A DNA stretch of 64,000 nt from Acanthosepion esculentum. Lineage: Eukaryota > Mollusca > Cephalopoda > Sepiida > Sepiidae. The stretch is from the NCBI GenBank assembly GCA_964036315.1, contig OZ038487.1, positions 55,889,909 to 55,953,908 on the forward strand, read 5' to 3'. Both the position numbers and the translations under genes were made by a program. This document shows positions 50,905 to 61,445 of the stretch, one piece after another; position 1 is the stretch's first letter, and each line of letters starts with the position of its first letter. The notes under the pieces are model-generated. The model was not told the DNA's origin. It searched no databases and was given only the letters and a program-made list of their open reading frames with translations.

Positions 50905-51375
50905 AAGGAGATAGGAAAATATCACTAGAAACAGAAAAAAGAGTATTGAACTGCTATATATCAATGTTTCTATATGGCTTTGAATACTAAATTCCCTCCC
51001 AGATAAAGAAGTGACTTGAATCAACAGATGTGGTTCTACATAAGGATGTTGAGAATACCATAGGTGAAACATGTGAACAGCGATGAAGTTTTAAGCACAA
51101 TATGAATGAAAAGGCTGCATACTTATAGTAAGAAAGAATTTCCGGGATGCATGATGAGAAAGGAGAGTTTGGAGAATTTGAAACTCATAGGACATATTGA
51201 ATGAAAATGTTGCAGAGGAAAACAGCAAATAACCAATTTATAAAGTTTTTGCAAATGGATGTAAAAGCAGGGACTGAGAGTGATTGGCTATGAGACAAAG
51301 AACTACAAAAATAGAAGACTATGGCGAGCCATGACCATCCACATTCTGAGGGAGCTAGGCAAATAAAGGAACAAG
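50905..51375 (+). pseudogene. LINE-B tail
   Basis: GAGTATTGAACTGCTATATAT, CAATGTTTCTATATGGCTTTG, CAGATGTGGTTCTACATAAGG and GAGAATACCATAGGTGAAAC, then AAGAATTTCCGGGATGCATG, GACATATTGAATG and GGCGAGCCATGACCATCC. LINE-B order, frames broken. Confidence 0.75.
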
Positions 51376-51379
51376 AATG

Positions 51380-52380
51380 GTCATCTTTTTAGGTCATCAT
51401 TTCATAATGGCTATTCCATTCATGTATTTTCTTCTATTTTTTCTTGTCAGATTTTAAATTTGTAACAAATTCACTGCAAATGAAATGTCAGAAATTATTG
51501 GCATCTTGAGTGAACAAACTGTGAAATATGGAGAAAGGATTAGTGTGACTGGTCAAAACTTTAAATACAGTAATAATTGTATGAGAACCAAGAAAGATAA
51601 AAAAATGATGTTTGGTCATTTACAGGGATGGATTAAACTTGTATAGGACCTCTAGCATATTTTATAAAGGGACCCTATATTAAGAAAATTCACCTATTAA
51701 ATCCCGAGTTATTTATATGCAGATTGAGAGAGCTTATAAAACAGGCAAACATCTAAATTCTTAATAAACAAACAGGAAAATATGAGGCAAATGATTTTAA
51801 CGAGATATTTGAGTAGATTTAACAGTATCTATATAATTTTACCCAAAATAATCAATAATTAAACATACTCCGCCCCACATATAGGAATTAATGCTGCCAG
51901 ATTCTAAGATGCTGATATCATGAGACAGCTCAAAAATATTTAAGGCGGTGGCCCTCAAAAATGTAGGACCCATAGCATTTGCTACAAGATTAATCCAACA
52001 TTTGAAATTTAAGTCAGATTTGGAAAGTGGGTTAGGTCGAGAACCTTTTAGTAACCTATCAATTATTTTTTTTTTTTAGATTGATGACTTTCATCAAGAA
52101 GAGATTGCTCTTAAATAATGTCCTTAATTAAAAGAATATATAGAATCATTAATTATAGATTTTTTTTTTTTTTTAAATAAATGTAAGAATTATTAGTACT
52201 TGTTTTATTTATATAGTGATTATGAGGAGGAGAAAGACATTAAAGATAATCCATTTTTAAAGTCTTACTAATAACACTAATAATTGTAAGAATAAAATAA
52301 ATGTTGGTGAATTATTATCAAATAATTACAATAATTTCAAATCCAAAACAATGTAATATTGATACTGTTCATATTCATAC
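51380..52380. other. Unassigned region
   Basis: ATAGGACCTCTAGCAT (51642) and GTAGGACCCATAGCAT (51963) are two similar blocks in the same orientation about 320 bp apart. Nothing else recognised. Confidence 0.4.
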
Positions 52381-52384
52381 TATT

Positions 52385-52690
52385 GTCCTCATCTTTATTT
52401 TTGTTATCCCAACATTTCAGCCATTGTCTCCTCTGGTCTTCCTTCGGTGTATATCCATCTGGGTAACCTATTCTGAAGTGAACCCTTTATTTAATCTTCA
52501 GGAGTAAACTGTTTTCATTTCACTGCTCATGTCTAGGGTTATTGTCTAGTTCTTATTTTATTTAGTACTGTCCAGTTATTGCTCACCTGTTTCTATTGAG
52601 TGTGAGCACACACTGCCTGATCCAGGGATTGAACTCACAACCACTATGTCACCAAATTCCCAAACCAATGGTTTTACCCACAAAAATATT
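52385..52690 (-). mobile_element. Second SINE family, copy 2
   Basis: Minus strand: AAAACCATTGGTTTGGGAAT, TTTGGTGACATAGTGG, GTGAGTTCAATCCCTGGATC (B-box-like), GGCAGTGTGTGCTCAC, AATAACTGGACAGTAC. Same family as 48755. Confidence 0.65.
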
Positions 52691-52727
52691 AACTCCTCAT
52701 CCCAGAAATTCAGATAAAAACAATGTA

Positions 52728-52864
52728 CAGTGTAACCCGGATATAAGAGAGTTGGCGGAACCGGAGACGAAGTCTCTTATATCCGGGTTTGGTCTATTTT
52801 GTTTTATTAACACAGGCTCTAATTTGGGACCAGAGAAAATCTCTCTTATATCTGGGTTACACTG
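52728..52864. mobile_element. CCCGGATATAAGAG MITE, simple copy
   Basis: A clean 137-bp element with ends CAGTGTAACCCGGATATAAG and TTATATCTGGGTTACACTG and TA on both sides (52726-52727, 52865-52866). One internal inverted unit. It provides the unit length from which the composite copies at 14857 and 17691 are built. Confidence 0.9.
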
Positions 52865-52869
52865 TAATA

Positions 52870-54200
52870 GTATTGTAAGTGGAAGATAAATAACATTAAA
52901 AACAATGAAAATTAAAAGCAATACAGATTTAATAACAGGATAATGATAAAGAGAAGTATAATAGTAATTAATTAGAAGGAGTAGAATAATAATAATAATA
53001 ATAAGGAGTAATATATTGATAATATTGAGAATAATAATAATGATAATAATGAAAAGTAGAATAATAATTAGTAATAATAATAGACATTTTTCTAATCTTT
53101 CCATCAGTCCTTATTTTTAAGAACAAGAAAGAACAAAACTCCCCATCCTTTCCACAAATTCATTGAAAAAAATGAAAGAATAAATAAATAAAAATGACGT
53201 GCCTAATCAAATTTTAACAAACCAATCATCTTTTATGGGCTGTCTATTCAAAAGGCCTAAATTTATGGAAAATGATTTAACTTTCCCCTCGTTTCTTTCT
53301 TCAACAACACTTGCTCTTAGCTTCTCACTTAATTTTTTTTTTTTTCTGTTTTTTTTTTTAAGCATTCATGTCCCTGGGCTTCCATGATGAATTGTTCTAA
53401 AAATTGCCTTCCACCATTTTACTGAGATGGAACTAGAGAGGGGTTAGTGTCTGAGAATTGTCTTGCAGGGGTGAAAGCTGGTAGGAGAGAAGATTTGAAT
53501 GAATGGGGATACAATGACTTGAAAATAAAAATAAAAAAAACACAAAACAAATAATAAATTTAAAAAACATTAAAAAAATGAAAAGTAAATACCAAACAAA
53601 AAGTGTAAAAAGTAAACCAGATTCGGACCATTACACAGTGAACTCTACGGGAATGAGTTCAATGCATCAAGTTAATTTTAGTGCTTTAACTTATTTCCAA
53701 AGGGGAGAGTGTGGTGTGCCATTAATGGGGGACGGTATTGGATTGGTGGTAGGTGATGTCTGCTGAAGAGGAAAATTGAATGAGGAAAATAAATAAAGGA
53801 AGTGTTCAAAATTCGTTATTGAAATGAATCTTTAGTTTACAATGCAAGCAAGATAAATTGTTATAATATTTACGATATATAGATAAGAATAATGAAAATG
53901 ATGGACAAATACTAATGACAAAAAGATAATACATTGTCTTACTTTATTAGCTACTTCATGTTTTATCTATAGATAAAATAGATATTAGAGTCTATATATT
54001 TATTTTCATGAATAATGGCAACATCTATCTGCACAAGTTAGGATGAAAGTCAGCTTGTTTTGCACAAGTATAAACAAACGTTAATCATTTGTATGAAATG
54101 GCTTGAATTTTAAAGTCATAAATTAATAGCCATGTTGTAAATTTTAAGCGTTAAATTGGTCAAGAGTTTGATTTGATGGATAAAGAGAAATGTTTAATAA
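52870..54200. other. Unassigned region with AAT/ATT-rich stretch
   Basis: AAT/AAC/ATA-rich low complexity at about 52920-53085. Short frames at 53199-53387 and 53578-53766 have no recognised domain. The segment 53578-53766 is somewhat less AT-rich (GAGTGTGGTGTGCCATT), but no splice or coding evidence was found. Confidence 0.4.
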
Positions 54201-54276
54201 TTTCTGATCTTGTCAAAAGGTAAAACATTGAGAATTGCAAAAATGATCAGAATATACCATCAAATTGTAGAGAATG

Positions 54277-54307
54277 TTTCAGCCAAGTACACACTGGCCA
54301 TCTTCAG
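54277..54307 (-). ncRNA. Hammerhead-like motif, isolated
   Basis: Minus strand: CTGAAGA, TGGCCAGTGTGTACTTGGCT (stem II TGGCC/GGCT with one wobble) and GAAAC. Core boxes are intact. Stem I and III are not convincing. ACACCTGAAGATGGCC...GAAAC resembles PLE terminal repeats, so a PLE end may lie here, but no RT is seen within 2 kb. Confidence 0.5.
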
Positions 54308-54740
54308 GTGTTCATTATTTTTAACTGATATGGGATATCTGTTAATAATTGTTATTTTGTCCTTGTGCTGCTGCTTTTTGTGTAAACCAGTATATATTCT
54401 TTCACTATCTAAATATCAGATTTTCATATGTCATTAAACAATGACTATATTTACTATACCACCATCCTGAAAGACATCAGTGATGTATTTTTGGAGCCTT
54501 TAAACAGATGGTATTATAAATGAGTAGTTGAACTATGTACATTGATTAAGCAGGAAGTAAAAAGAACTGACATCACAAGAACAAAATCCCATATCAGCTA
54601 AAAATAATTGTCACTTGAAGATAACCAGAGGGTATTGTAAAGAAATTCACCGAAGATCTTGGCTAATGCATATTTAATAAGAGCAAATTGAAGATTTTAT
54701 CACTTTGATCTCTGTCCCTTAGAGAAATTTTTTTTTTTTT
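54308..54740. other. Unassigned sequence
   Basis: No further structure recognised beyond the motif on its left. Confidence 0.35.
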
Positions 54741-54744
54741 TTTT

Positions 54745-55060
54745 AAATCAATTCACCCCAAGCAAGGGTTACTATGACACAAGGGATTATTGGGAATGAA
54801 AGAGAATGAAGAAACTTTAAAAGGAACCGGAAACCCAACCCTAAACAGAAAACAAGAGATAAACGTCTACTCCTGTTCAAAAGACCAGAGAGGAGTGTGA
54901 ACCTGAGCAAACCTATCTACTAATATTGAGAAAAAAAAATAGTAAATAAAACTTCAGATGAAGTGGACTTAAGGAATTGGAAAACCAAACTTAAACAGGA
55001 AACAACGAATAAACCCCTACTCCAGATCAAAAGACATGAGAAATGCTAATCTCTTAGTCA
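54745..55060 (-). pseudogene. LINE-A 3' end followed by a tandem duplication
   Basis: Minus strand ends CCCTTGCTTGGGGTGAATTG (54755-54775). The block GGAACCGGAAACCCAACCC, AAACAGAAAACAAGAGATAAAC (54820-54870) recurs at about 54974-55020 as GGAATTGGAAAACCAAAC, AAACAGGAAACAACG, a diverged tandem copy about 155 bp away. No coding relation was recognised in that part. Confidence 0.55.
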
Positions 55061-55730
55061 AACTATGAAAATTTTGAGTGTTATGGCAACAAGAAATAGA
55101 GAGACAAAAGAAATAGGATCCTAAAAGTGAAAGCAAAACAGGAGACCTGCCACTCAATATCATTTTAAAGACATCCATAAAGAAAAGCTAAATGTAACAG
55201 ATAAAAGAATGTATGAAGACCGACATTTCAACTGTTCTTTTCACTAATGAATTCTATGCCACTCTCATTTGGCTTGATGAATATAGTAAAGGAAGAGGAC
55301 TGCTGGAAGAAACTATCCTCAAATGTTGAGATGACTAGGAGTTGGAGATTGTGTGTTATTTTAGGTAGGGAAGTTGTGAGCTCATTGAGTTCCATATGGT
55401 GTTATAATGACAGTTCAAACATCCATCGATTTTTTTTGACAGCAGATGTAGATCTGTGGTTCAAGAAGCTAAATACTTTGAGAAAGATATTTTTCATGTA
55501 TAAGAGTGCTCCATCACATCAGTGAAGTAAATTATTGAATATCTGAATAAAATGGCTTTCAAAGACACTTGTGTGATGAAGTGACTGGCTTGTTTGCTCA
55601 TTGTTAACAGTGATGTTGTCTTTATAACTTTGTCATTTTTACATTTTCAGTTTTTTATTCAGGACATTTTTCTTTGTAAATATAGAGCATGTTATGTAAT
55701 TTTAATTGCCACAATGTCTTTTGGAGTTTC
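55061..55730. other. Unassigned sequence
   Basis: The 92-residue plus frame at 55247-55525 (MNSMPLSFGLMNIVKEEDCW and so on) has mixed composition but no domain I recognise, no consensus splice sites and no second copy. Too weak to call a gene. Confidence 0.4.
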
Positions 55731-55734
55731 AGTC

Positions 55735-55810
55735 ACAGCTGGAATTGGAACTCGGCTCAACAATTAACAATTCCGAGACATTATCCATTACACCACCCAC
55801 ACATTCAAGC
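55735..55810 (-). mobile_element. Composite SINE: tRNA-like body, copy 2
   Basis: Minus strand: GGTGGTGTAATGGATAATG (A-box-like), TCTCGGAATTGTTAATTG and GAGTTCCAATTCC-like GAGCCGAGTTCCAATTCC (B box). It follows the 5S-like head exactly as at 30175. Confidence 0.75.
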
Positions 55811-55921
55811 TTACAGCAACTGGTATTCCCAAGCAGTCAACCATCTACTGATCAGACTTAACATTGCTTAACTTCAGTGATCATACAGGAACTAGTGTTT
55901 CAATGTGATGTGGCCATAAGC
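55811..55921 (-). mobile_element. Composite SINE: 5S rRNA-derived head, copy 2
   Basis: Reverse complement runs GGCTTATGGCCACATCAC (5S start), ATCACTGAAGTTAAGCAATG (internal promoter region), then GTCTGATCAGTAGATGG, GGGAATACCAGTTGCTGTAAG (5S 3' end). The same head-to-body junction as at 30310 shows that the fusion is a family trait, not chance. Confidence 0.8.
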
Positions 55922-55929
55922 CAAACAAA

Positions 55930-57335
55930 GAGTGGAATAATAACCATAATTATAATAAACTTGTAATAAATACCACCAACTTATCATCCATATAAATTAA
56001 GATTATCCAATTTTATTATGAGTAGCTCTGAGAATAAATACAATGATATTAAAAACAGCAATGATGAGAAATAAGATTAATCAATATTAAAAGAGAATGT
56101 TCAATGACTATTTTTGTGCAAAAAGGAACATTAAAAAAAAGAAAAGAAAAAAGACAATGGAAACTGTTCAAAGAATTAGATTCCATAATGCAACATTCTC
56201 TTTCATTATCTCTTTTTGCATTGTTCATTTTTTTTTTTGTGCAACACTTTCTTTGTACTTTACACTGTAGACAAAGAATCATTTGACTGCATGAAAAGTT
56301 GGGAGAGGAATGTCTCAGAGAAGCAATTTGCTTTAATAGTTACTAATGATATCTCTGGAAGTTCAAAATAAATAAATGAATTGAAACTGACTTAATTTAG
56401 CTAAGTGGATAATATTATTTCTGGTACTGAAGGGAAGCATGCAATACACGATGGATCAATGATCCATCCATTAAGTAACTGGGTATATACTTGATTTTTT
56501 TTTTTTTTTTAAATTTGGCTCAATTTTGAAACAACTCAAGATATATGTCTTTATAGTCATTTTTATTTTTTGCAGCAACTGAAATAAAGTAAATGAGAAT
56601 CAAAATTTTTATCAATTTTGATCTGTTCTTTCATACATACCCACTCAAATGGCCAGGATATAATTTTCTCAGTTGAAAACAATGTTTTCTTTTTGTCATT
56701 GTTTTTTTTTTTGTCTAAAAGTAAAACTTGATATTATCCTTTCTAGTGTTGACACTGGTTTTCATTTCTACAAATTTATAAGTAAATCTCAGGTGACAAA
56801 TCTGTCAAAAAATATTGACAACCAGATTGGATTCTACAACTATGGCTTTTGATTTTGTCTTCAGATGAAATGAAAAATTGTTTTTATTTATGGAGTCCCC
56901 ACTGTTTCTTTCTTACATTTGAATCCCTACTAAAGCAATTGGTTTAGAAAAGAAATGAGCCAAAAGAGTAAGTAACTGGACAGGAAATGTATAGTGTGGT
57001 AGGAGGGAAATTTTTTTTTTTCATAGTTTGTGATGCTTACTGCCAGATGGATTGTGTCCTCTTTAGGAATTTTGTTTGTGGGTAGGTAAGGGGGAGAATA
57101 TAACTGATTAGCACATTGGACACTATTAACCTATTTTAATATCAGCAGTTGTGCTGACTAATAGACATGCCTTGCATATATGGAATAACTATATGTACTA
57201 AACATTGAATGCAGGTAAGTTATTGTATTTTTGGTATTGCAGTTGTGGGATGCATTTTTGTTGGTGTTGACAATTGCAAGAAAAATTTATTAAGGGTAGT
57301 TCATGTTGTAAAAAATACATATGTAACAGGATAGT
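55930..57335. other. Unassigned AT-rich region
   Basis: Contains an imperfect inverted pair AGAGAATGTTCAAT / ATTGTTCATTT near 56091 and 56218, long T runs, and no gene. Confidence 0.4.
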
Positions 57336-57339
57336 TATT

Positions 57340-57371
57340 AATGTATGTATGTATGTATGTATGTATGTATG
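57340..57371. repeat. (GTAT)n microsatellite
   Basis: About eight tetranucleotide units. Confidence 0.95.
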
Positions 57372-57439
57372 ACTCCGGGAGAGCATCACACTGCACCTTC
57401 TTTCACACATGTTTTCAAAAAACTTGAAGTGAAACAAAT

Positions 57440-57690
57440 AGATAGAATCAATAGCTGCATCTACTGCAAAGAAAGTTAGTTCACGGTGTTGTGCCAAAAG
57501 GTTTTTCTTGTCAGAATCCATCTTGCACATTTACAAATATGTCATTTGGTTGTGCATTGAATACTGTTGGTCTAGTGCTCCTGCTCTTCATCTCAAGATT
57601 CTTGACAAAATCCAAAGAAGGATCTGCAATGCAATCAATTCTGATTTGGCATTTTGATTTCAGTCACTACCTCACAGGTGTGGTGTGTGA
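57440..57690 (+). pseudogene. LINE-A C-terminal fragment
   Basis: FSCQNPSCTFTNMSFGCALN, TVGLVLLLFISRFLTKSKEG and SAMQSILIWHFDFSHYLTGV match the 44090 and 48100 copies with frameshifts. Truncated at both ends. Confidence 0.75.
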
Positions 57691-57699
57691 AAAAAACTT

Positions 57700-58730
57700 A
57701 ACACTTCAAAGAATTCAGTAATAAATTTATTTCAACAGATAAATTTATAATATCTTCCTCATCAGAATTGTTTATTTAAATATTGTTGCCTAAAATATTA
57801 GAATTAATTATTTACAATTTATATCTTTCAAATTCTTCAGTTCAAAAGGGAAAGAATTAAAAAAAATAAAAAATAAAATTATACAATTACAGGTACATCA
57901 ACAGAAGATTCAGCCACCATAAAAGGATACTTGACAATTTGAACCAATTGGTACAATAAGTTATCGACCAACTTCAGTAGCAAAAAAATATTCGACAATA
58001 ATTCAGCTAGATATAACAAAGCGCTAGAATGCAGCAACCATAATGTGAAATTGGAGTATGTAGAAAGAAATAACAACAAAGATAAAAATAAGCTAAAATA
58101 ATGCAAACGTAACATAATATAGTTCAAACCCACCATACCACAGCAATGTCAAAATAAATGGAGGTAGAATTTTCCTGAATTCAGACATGTTGGTCATTCT
58201 CTAACAGTAAAAAAAAGATTTTTAGCAAAAATAATATCACGGTAAGCTATAGCTGTATAAAAAACATAGTTAATTATCTATCCCAATATGACAATAAGCA
58301 AGTACCCAAAGAAAACACTAAATAATAATCCTGCTAAAAATCAATGCAACTACCATAAAAACATAACCTACCCATTAAAATTCATTAAACAGCAAGTGCA
58401 TGATTGAAGATATAATCTACAAAGCTAGGGTCAATTCAAACGATGATGTTAAATATTACTTTGGATCCAGAGAGAACAACTGGAAATCATGTTTTTACCA
58501 CCACAAAATGACACCGAGCAATATCAAATACAAAAACTGCACAACAGTTTCAAAGAAGGTTTGGTGATTAAAAACAACCATAAGAACCCAACCATTATCT
58601 GGGAGATACAATAGAAAGGTAGATAGGTGTAACTTGTGTTTGTTGGAGAAGCTTATTATATTAAAACATTTAAATAATCCTAACTTGCTGAACATGAGAT
58701 CAGAATTGATGGTTACATGTATCCAGAAGA
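57700..58730. other. Unassigned AT-rich region
   Basis: No recognisable elements. Minus frames at 57879-58136 and 58495-58836 are Leu/Ile/Phe-rich without domains. Confidence 0.4.
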
Positions 58731-58732
58731 GA

Positions 58733-58734
<2 letters not shown>

Positions 58735-58763
<29 letters not shown>

Positions 58764-58772
58764 CATACATAC
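58735..58772. repeat. AT/ATAC microsatellite
   Basis: (AT)n then CATACATACATAC, abutting a DNA transposon. Confidence 0.9.
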
Positions 58773-58775
58773 GCA

Positions 58776-59612
58776 CAGGGTTATTCAAAAAGAATGAACA
58801 GATTTCATTATGCAATATTTTAATAAGGAAAAGCAAAAGAAAACTCTAGCCAAGTCAAGTATTTTATTCACAATCAACTTTTATTTCCTGTCTTACAAGT
58901 GTTAAATGTGGCCACCACCTGCAGCATAGGCAACATCAATGAGTTGATTGCTGTTGTTATTCAGTGTTTAAGGTCATTGAGGTTAGTGGGTCACAGTGGA
59001 ACATAAACAATCTTATGTATCCCCACAAGAAAAAAAAAACATGTTCTGGGGATTTTGCTGGCCAAATACAAAGAGCAAGGTCTTAGTAAGTGCCTGAACA
59101 AGGTATAATCTGTGAGGTTTCAAATGTATAGATTTTCTTAGCACACAGCCGATAGTGGATTGAGAGATTGCAAGCTCATGGCTAGCTCGATTTGTGAACT
59201 TCCGTGTACTCCTCTAACACAGCACAGATTCTTGTCATTTGTTCCTCCAAAATTCATGGTTGTCCTGGGCTTTTTCCTTTATGCACACACCCACTCTCAA
59301 AACTGTTTAAACCATCATCGAATGTTCTTAGGAAAGGATGGTTTATTGTTGAATTGCCTTTGAAAAGGTACACTGCACCATGACAACCATACTTGTTTTT
59401 GAGCTCAAAAACTCCTTTTGCTGAGGACTCGCCATTCCAGGGATAAAACCAACTGAATGTTGCCAGATATGATATAACTACAGCGCCCCTGTGGCAGCTC
59501 TTCAAAACTTAGAAATCTCTTCTTTTAAATGATCACTAACTCATTCCATGATGATGCTTGAAAACTGAAGCAATGGGTCATGAAATCAATTCATTCTTGT
59601 TGAATAACCCCG
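58776..59612 (-). pseudogene. Tc1/mariner-superfamily transposon relic with TIRs
   Basis: GGGTTATTCAAAAAGAATGAA (left) and its inverse ending GAATGA.TTG..GAATAACCC (right) are about 30-bp TIRs with a few mismatches, enclosing about 830 bp. On the minus strand near 59060-58960 is LRPCSLYLASKIPRTCFFF, LWGYIRLFMFHCDPLTSMT, resembling 'WPARSPDLTPCDFFLWGYIKD...P......L', the end of an IS630-type transposase. The earlier catalytic part is not readable. Dead element. Confidence 0.75.
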
Positions 59613-59620
59613 TATATATA

Positions 59621-59820
59621 CAGTAACATCCAAAATTAAGGAACAAAACAATGTTTTGATAAAATTAATTTAAAAATTTAGTGAAATCCTGAGAATGTCA
59701 GTGTGCAGTAGTGATTCAAAACAAGGGACTTAGCAGTAAATATTGATAAGACTTTTGCATTTTGTTGTCCAATTAATTTTTATTAAAACATTATTTTGTT
59801 CCTTAATTTTAGACACTTTA
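59621..59820. mobile_element. Tc1-like MITE with ~50-bp TIRs
   Basis: CAGTAACATCCAAAATTAAGG, AACAAAACAATGTTTTGATAA at 59621-59662 is matched inverted by TTATTAAAACATTATTTTGTT, CCTTAATTTTAGACACTTTA at about 59780-59820. The left end is preceded by TA. About 200 bp, no coding. Confidence 0.8.
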
Positions 59821-59996
59821 TATTCGAGTAAAAATATTAAGTGAATCAGCTCTCTCAGTATCATCCCAAATGACTTACAGATTTAAAACAGAACTGAACT
59901 GCCATTTGTCTACATGTAGTGAAAATTTCAGAAAAATTATATTTATAGTTTTTGAGATATTGAAGTTTTAATTTTTGTTCCTTAATTTTTGAAGCT

Positions 59997-60000
<4 letters not shown>
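59821..60000. repeat. Partial extra copy of the MITE end
   Basis: TTTTTGTTCCTTAATTTTTG, AAGCTACAA at 59974-60000 repeats the right TIR core a third time. It suggests a second, overlapping element or that the outer end is the true terminus. Confidence 0.6.

Positions 60001-60035
<35 letters not shown>
60000..60035. repeat. TA microsatellite
   Basis: Directly adjoins the MITE end. Confidence 0.95.
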
Positions 60036-60037
<2 letters not shown>

Positions 60038-60039
60038 CA

Positions 60040-60640
60040 TACACACACAATAGTAATAATAATGACAACATTCATATTCCTGATAATGAAGAAGGTGTAT
60101 GACTACTTTTATATATTCATTGTCGATAAAGTGCAAAATCAATTTTCCAGCAAGTGATAGTTTGTCTCCTCTTTTAGTCCAAACAAAATTAAAACCACAG
60201 ATTTGAATTTCATATATCTGTCAGATTAATTCAACAAGCCAATACAAATGGTATTGTGTGTAGGACAAACATTATATCCTGTTGGCACAACCACATTTTT
60301 GAAAAACAACTGGAAGAAGAAACTTCACCTTCCAGAACCAGTGACTATTGTAAAACTGATTCAGTATGCAAAAGGTCCCCCAAAATAAAAAAAAATAAAA
60401 ATAAAAAAAAAGCTCAGGATAAAAAACACTTCAAAATAAAAATCACCATTGTACATATCAAATTTTATACCGTAGGGTTTTTCTGAGTAGGCTCCCTGTA
60501 AATATGTGGTATTTTTTGTAAATGGTGGTTTGTGTGAAGAAAGATGAGTTCTTATGGTGCATGAGTCAGTTGTAGGAATGATTTTGTCGTGAATCAAATT
60601 AGCTAGGTTCAGGATAGTGATGACTAGCCTTTCCCTACTT
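60040..60640. other. Unassigned sequence
   Basis: The 76-residue plus frame at 60256-60486 is Lys-rich through an A-run and has no domain. Confidence 0.4.
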
Positions 60641-60649
60641 CCTCTACAG

Positions 60650-60985
60650 CCTTGTCCTACAAAGAAGTGTAGTATCTGTTTCCACAGCAGACAGCTGGCC
60701 CATGGTTCCAGCCATCAGCAGTAACAGCAGTTCCAGTCAGCCAGTCATTACCACCATCAGCTGCCACTCCAACAAGACTCCAGCTCCAGCCATCCTTGCC
60801 AGCAGCAACGATATGCAATAAACTGTCCTTTACATGTGAACACTCTTCAAGGACTACAAAAACTGTCCATTTCAGGGCAACAATCTTCTCACCCTCTACA
60901 TGAACATTTTTGCCTAGTGCACTATAACCCTATTTTTGTCAATATATTTTCTTTAACAAAAATAAACTTAGCAATATATTGTTTC
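60650..60985 (+). other. Candidate terminal exon (non-coding or 3' UTR)
   Basis: A pyrimidine-rich acceptor-like stretch CCTTTCCCTACTTCCTCTACAG ends at 60649 (written here in parts: CCTTTCCCTACTTC, CTCTACAG). The next 300 bp are less AT-rich, CAG/CCA-rich and unique in the window. AATAAA occurs at 60817 and 60961. All frames carry stops, so any exon would be non-coding. It may equally be part of an unrecognised retroelement. Confidence 0.25.
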
Positions 60986-61104
60986 TACTTAAGTCTTCAT
61001 TTTGTTTGGTGTTGTTATTGTTGTTGTCTTCTATCATTCAATATCTGTTTGCAAGCTAATATACTACCCGCAATATGAATTTTATACAAGTTTCTGCAGA
61101 GAAA

Positions 61105-61335
61105 TCATTACTAAATTATTACTAGGTTGGCATCTCTGTCCCAATCTTTCACTATCGAAAAGGTTAAATATAGCCATCTCTTCTACTCCAATTCTACTTG
61201 CACATCCCATCTGAGGAACTCCCTTCCTCTTACTTGCTTCTCTGACAGTTATAGTCTTCAAATCTTCAAATGTAATGTCAGTCGACATCTGATGCCTTGA
61301 TCTAATTCCCCGTCTTTTTCTTTATCCTTTCCTCA
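61105..61335 (+). pseudogene. LINE-A-like C-terminal fragment
   Basis: Frames give LSLSKRLNIAISSTPILLAH, GTPFLLLASLTVIVFKSSN, VMSVDI, the FSRTSHLWNSLP...LQKFKCNV-type end in a more diverged form, followed by CCTTTCCTCAATC and a microsatellite. Confidence 0.6.
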
Positions 61336-61339
61336 ATCA

Positions 61340-61345
<6 letters not shown>

Positions 61346-61396
<51 letters not shown>

Positions 61397-61445
61397 GTAT
61401 ATATATACATACATACATACATACATACATACATACATACATACA
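61346..61445. repeat. (AT)n(TACA)n compound microsatellite
   Basis: AT tract with two GT interruptions passing into about 10 TACA units. Open frames on both strands here are artefacts. Confidence 0.97.

Noticed and set aside
55247..55525. 92-residue frame as a possible host exon
   Set aside because: Mixed composition is mildly suggestive, but no acceptor/donor pair or known domain could be found.
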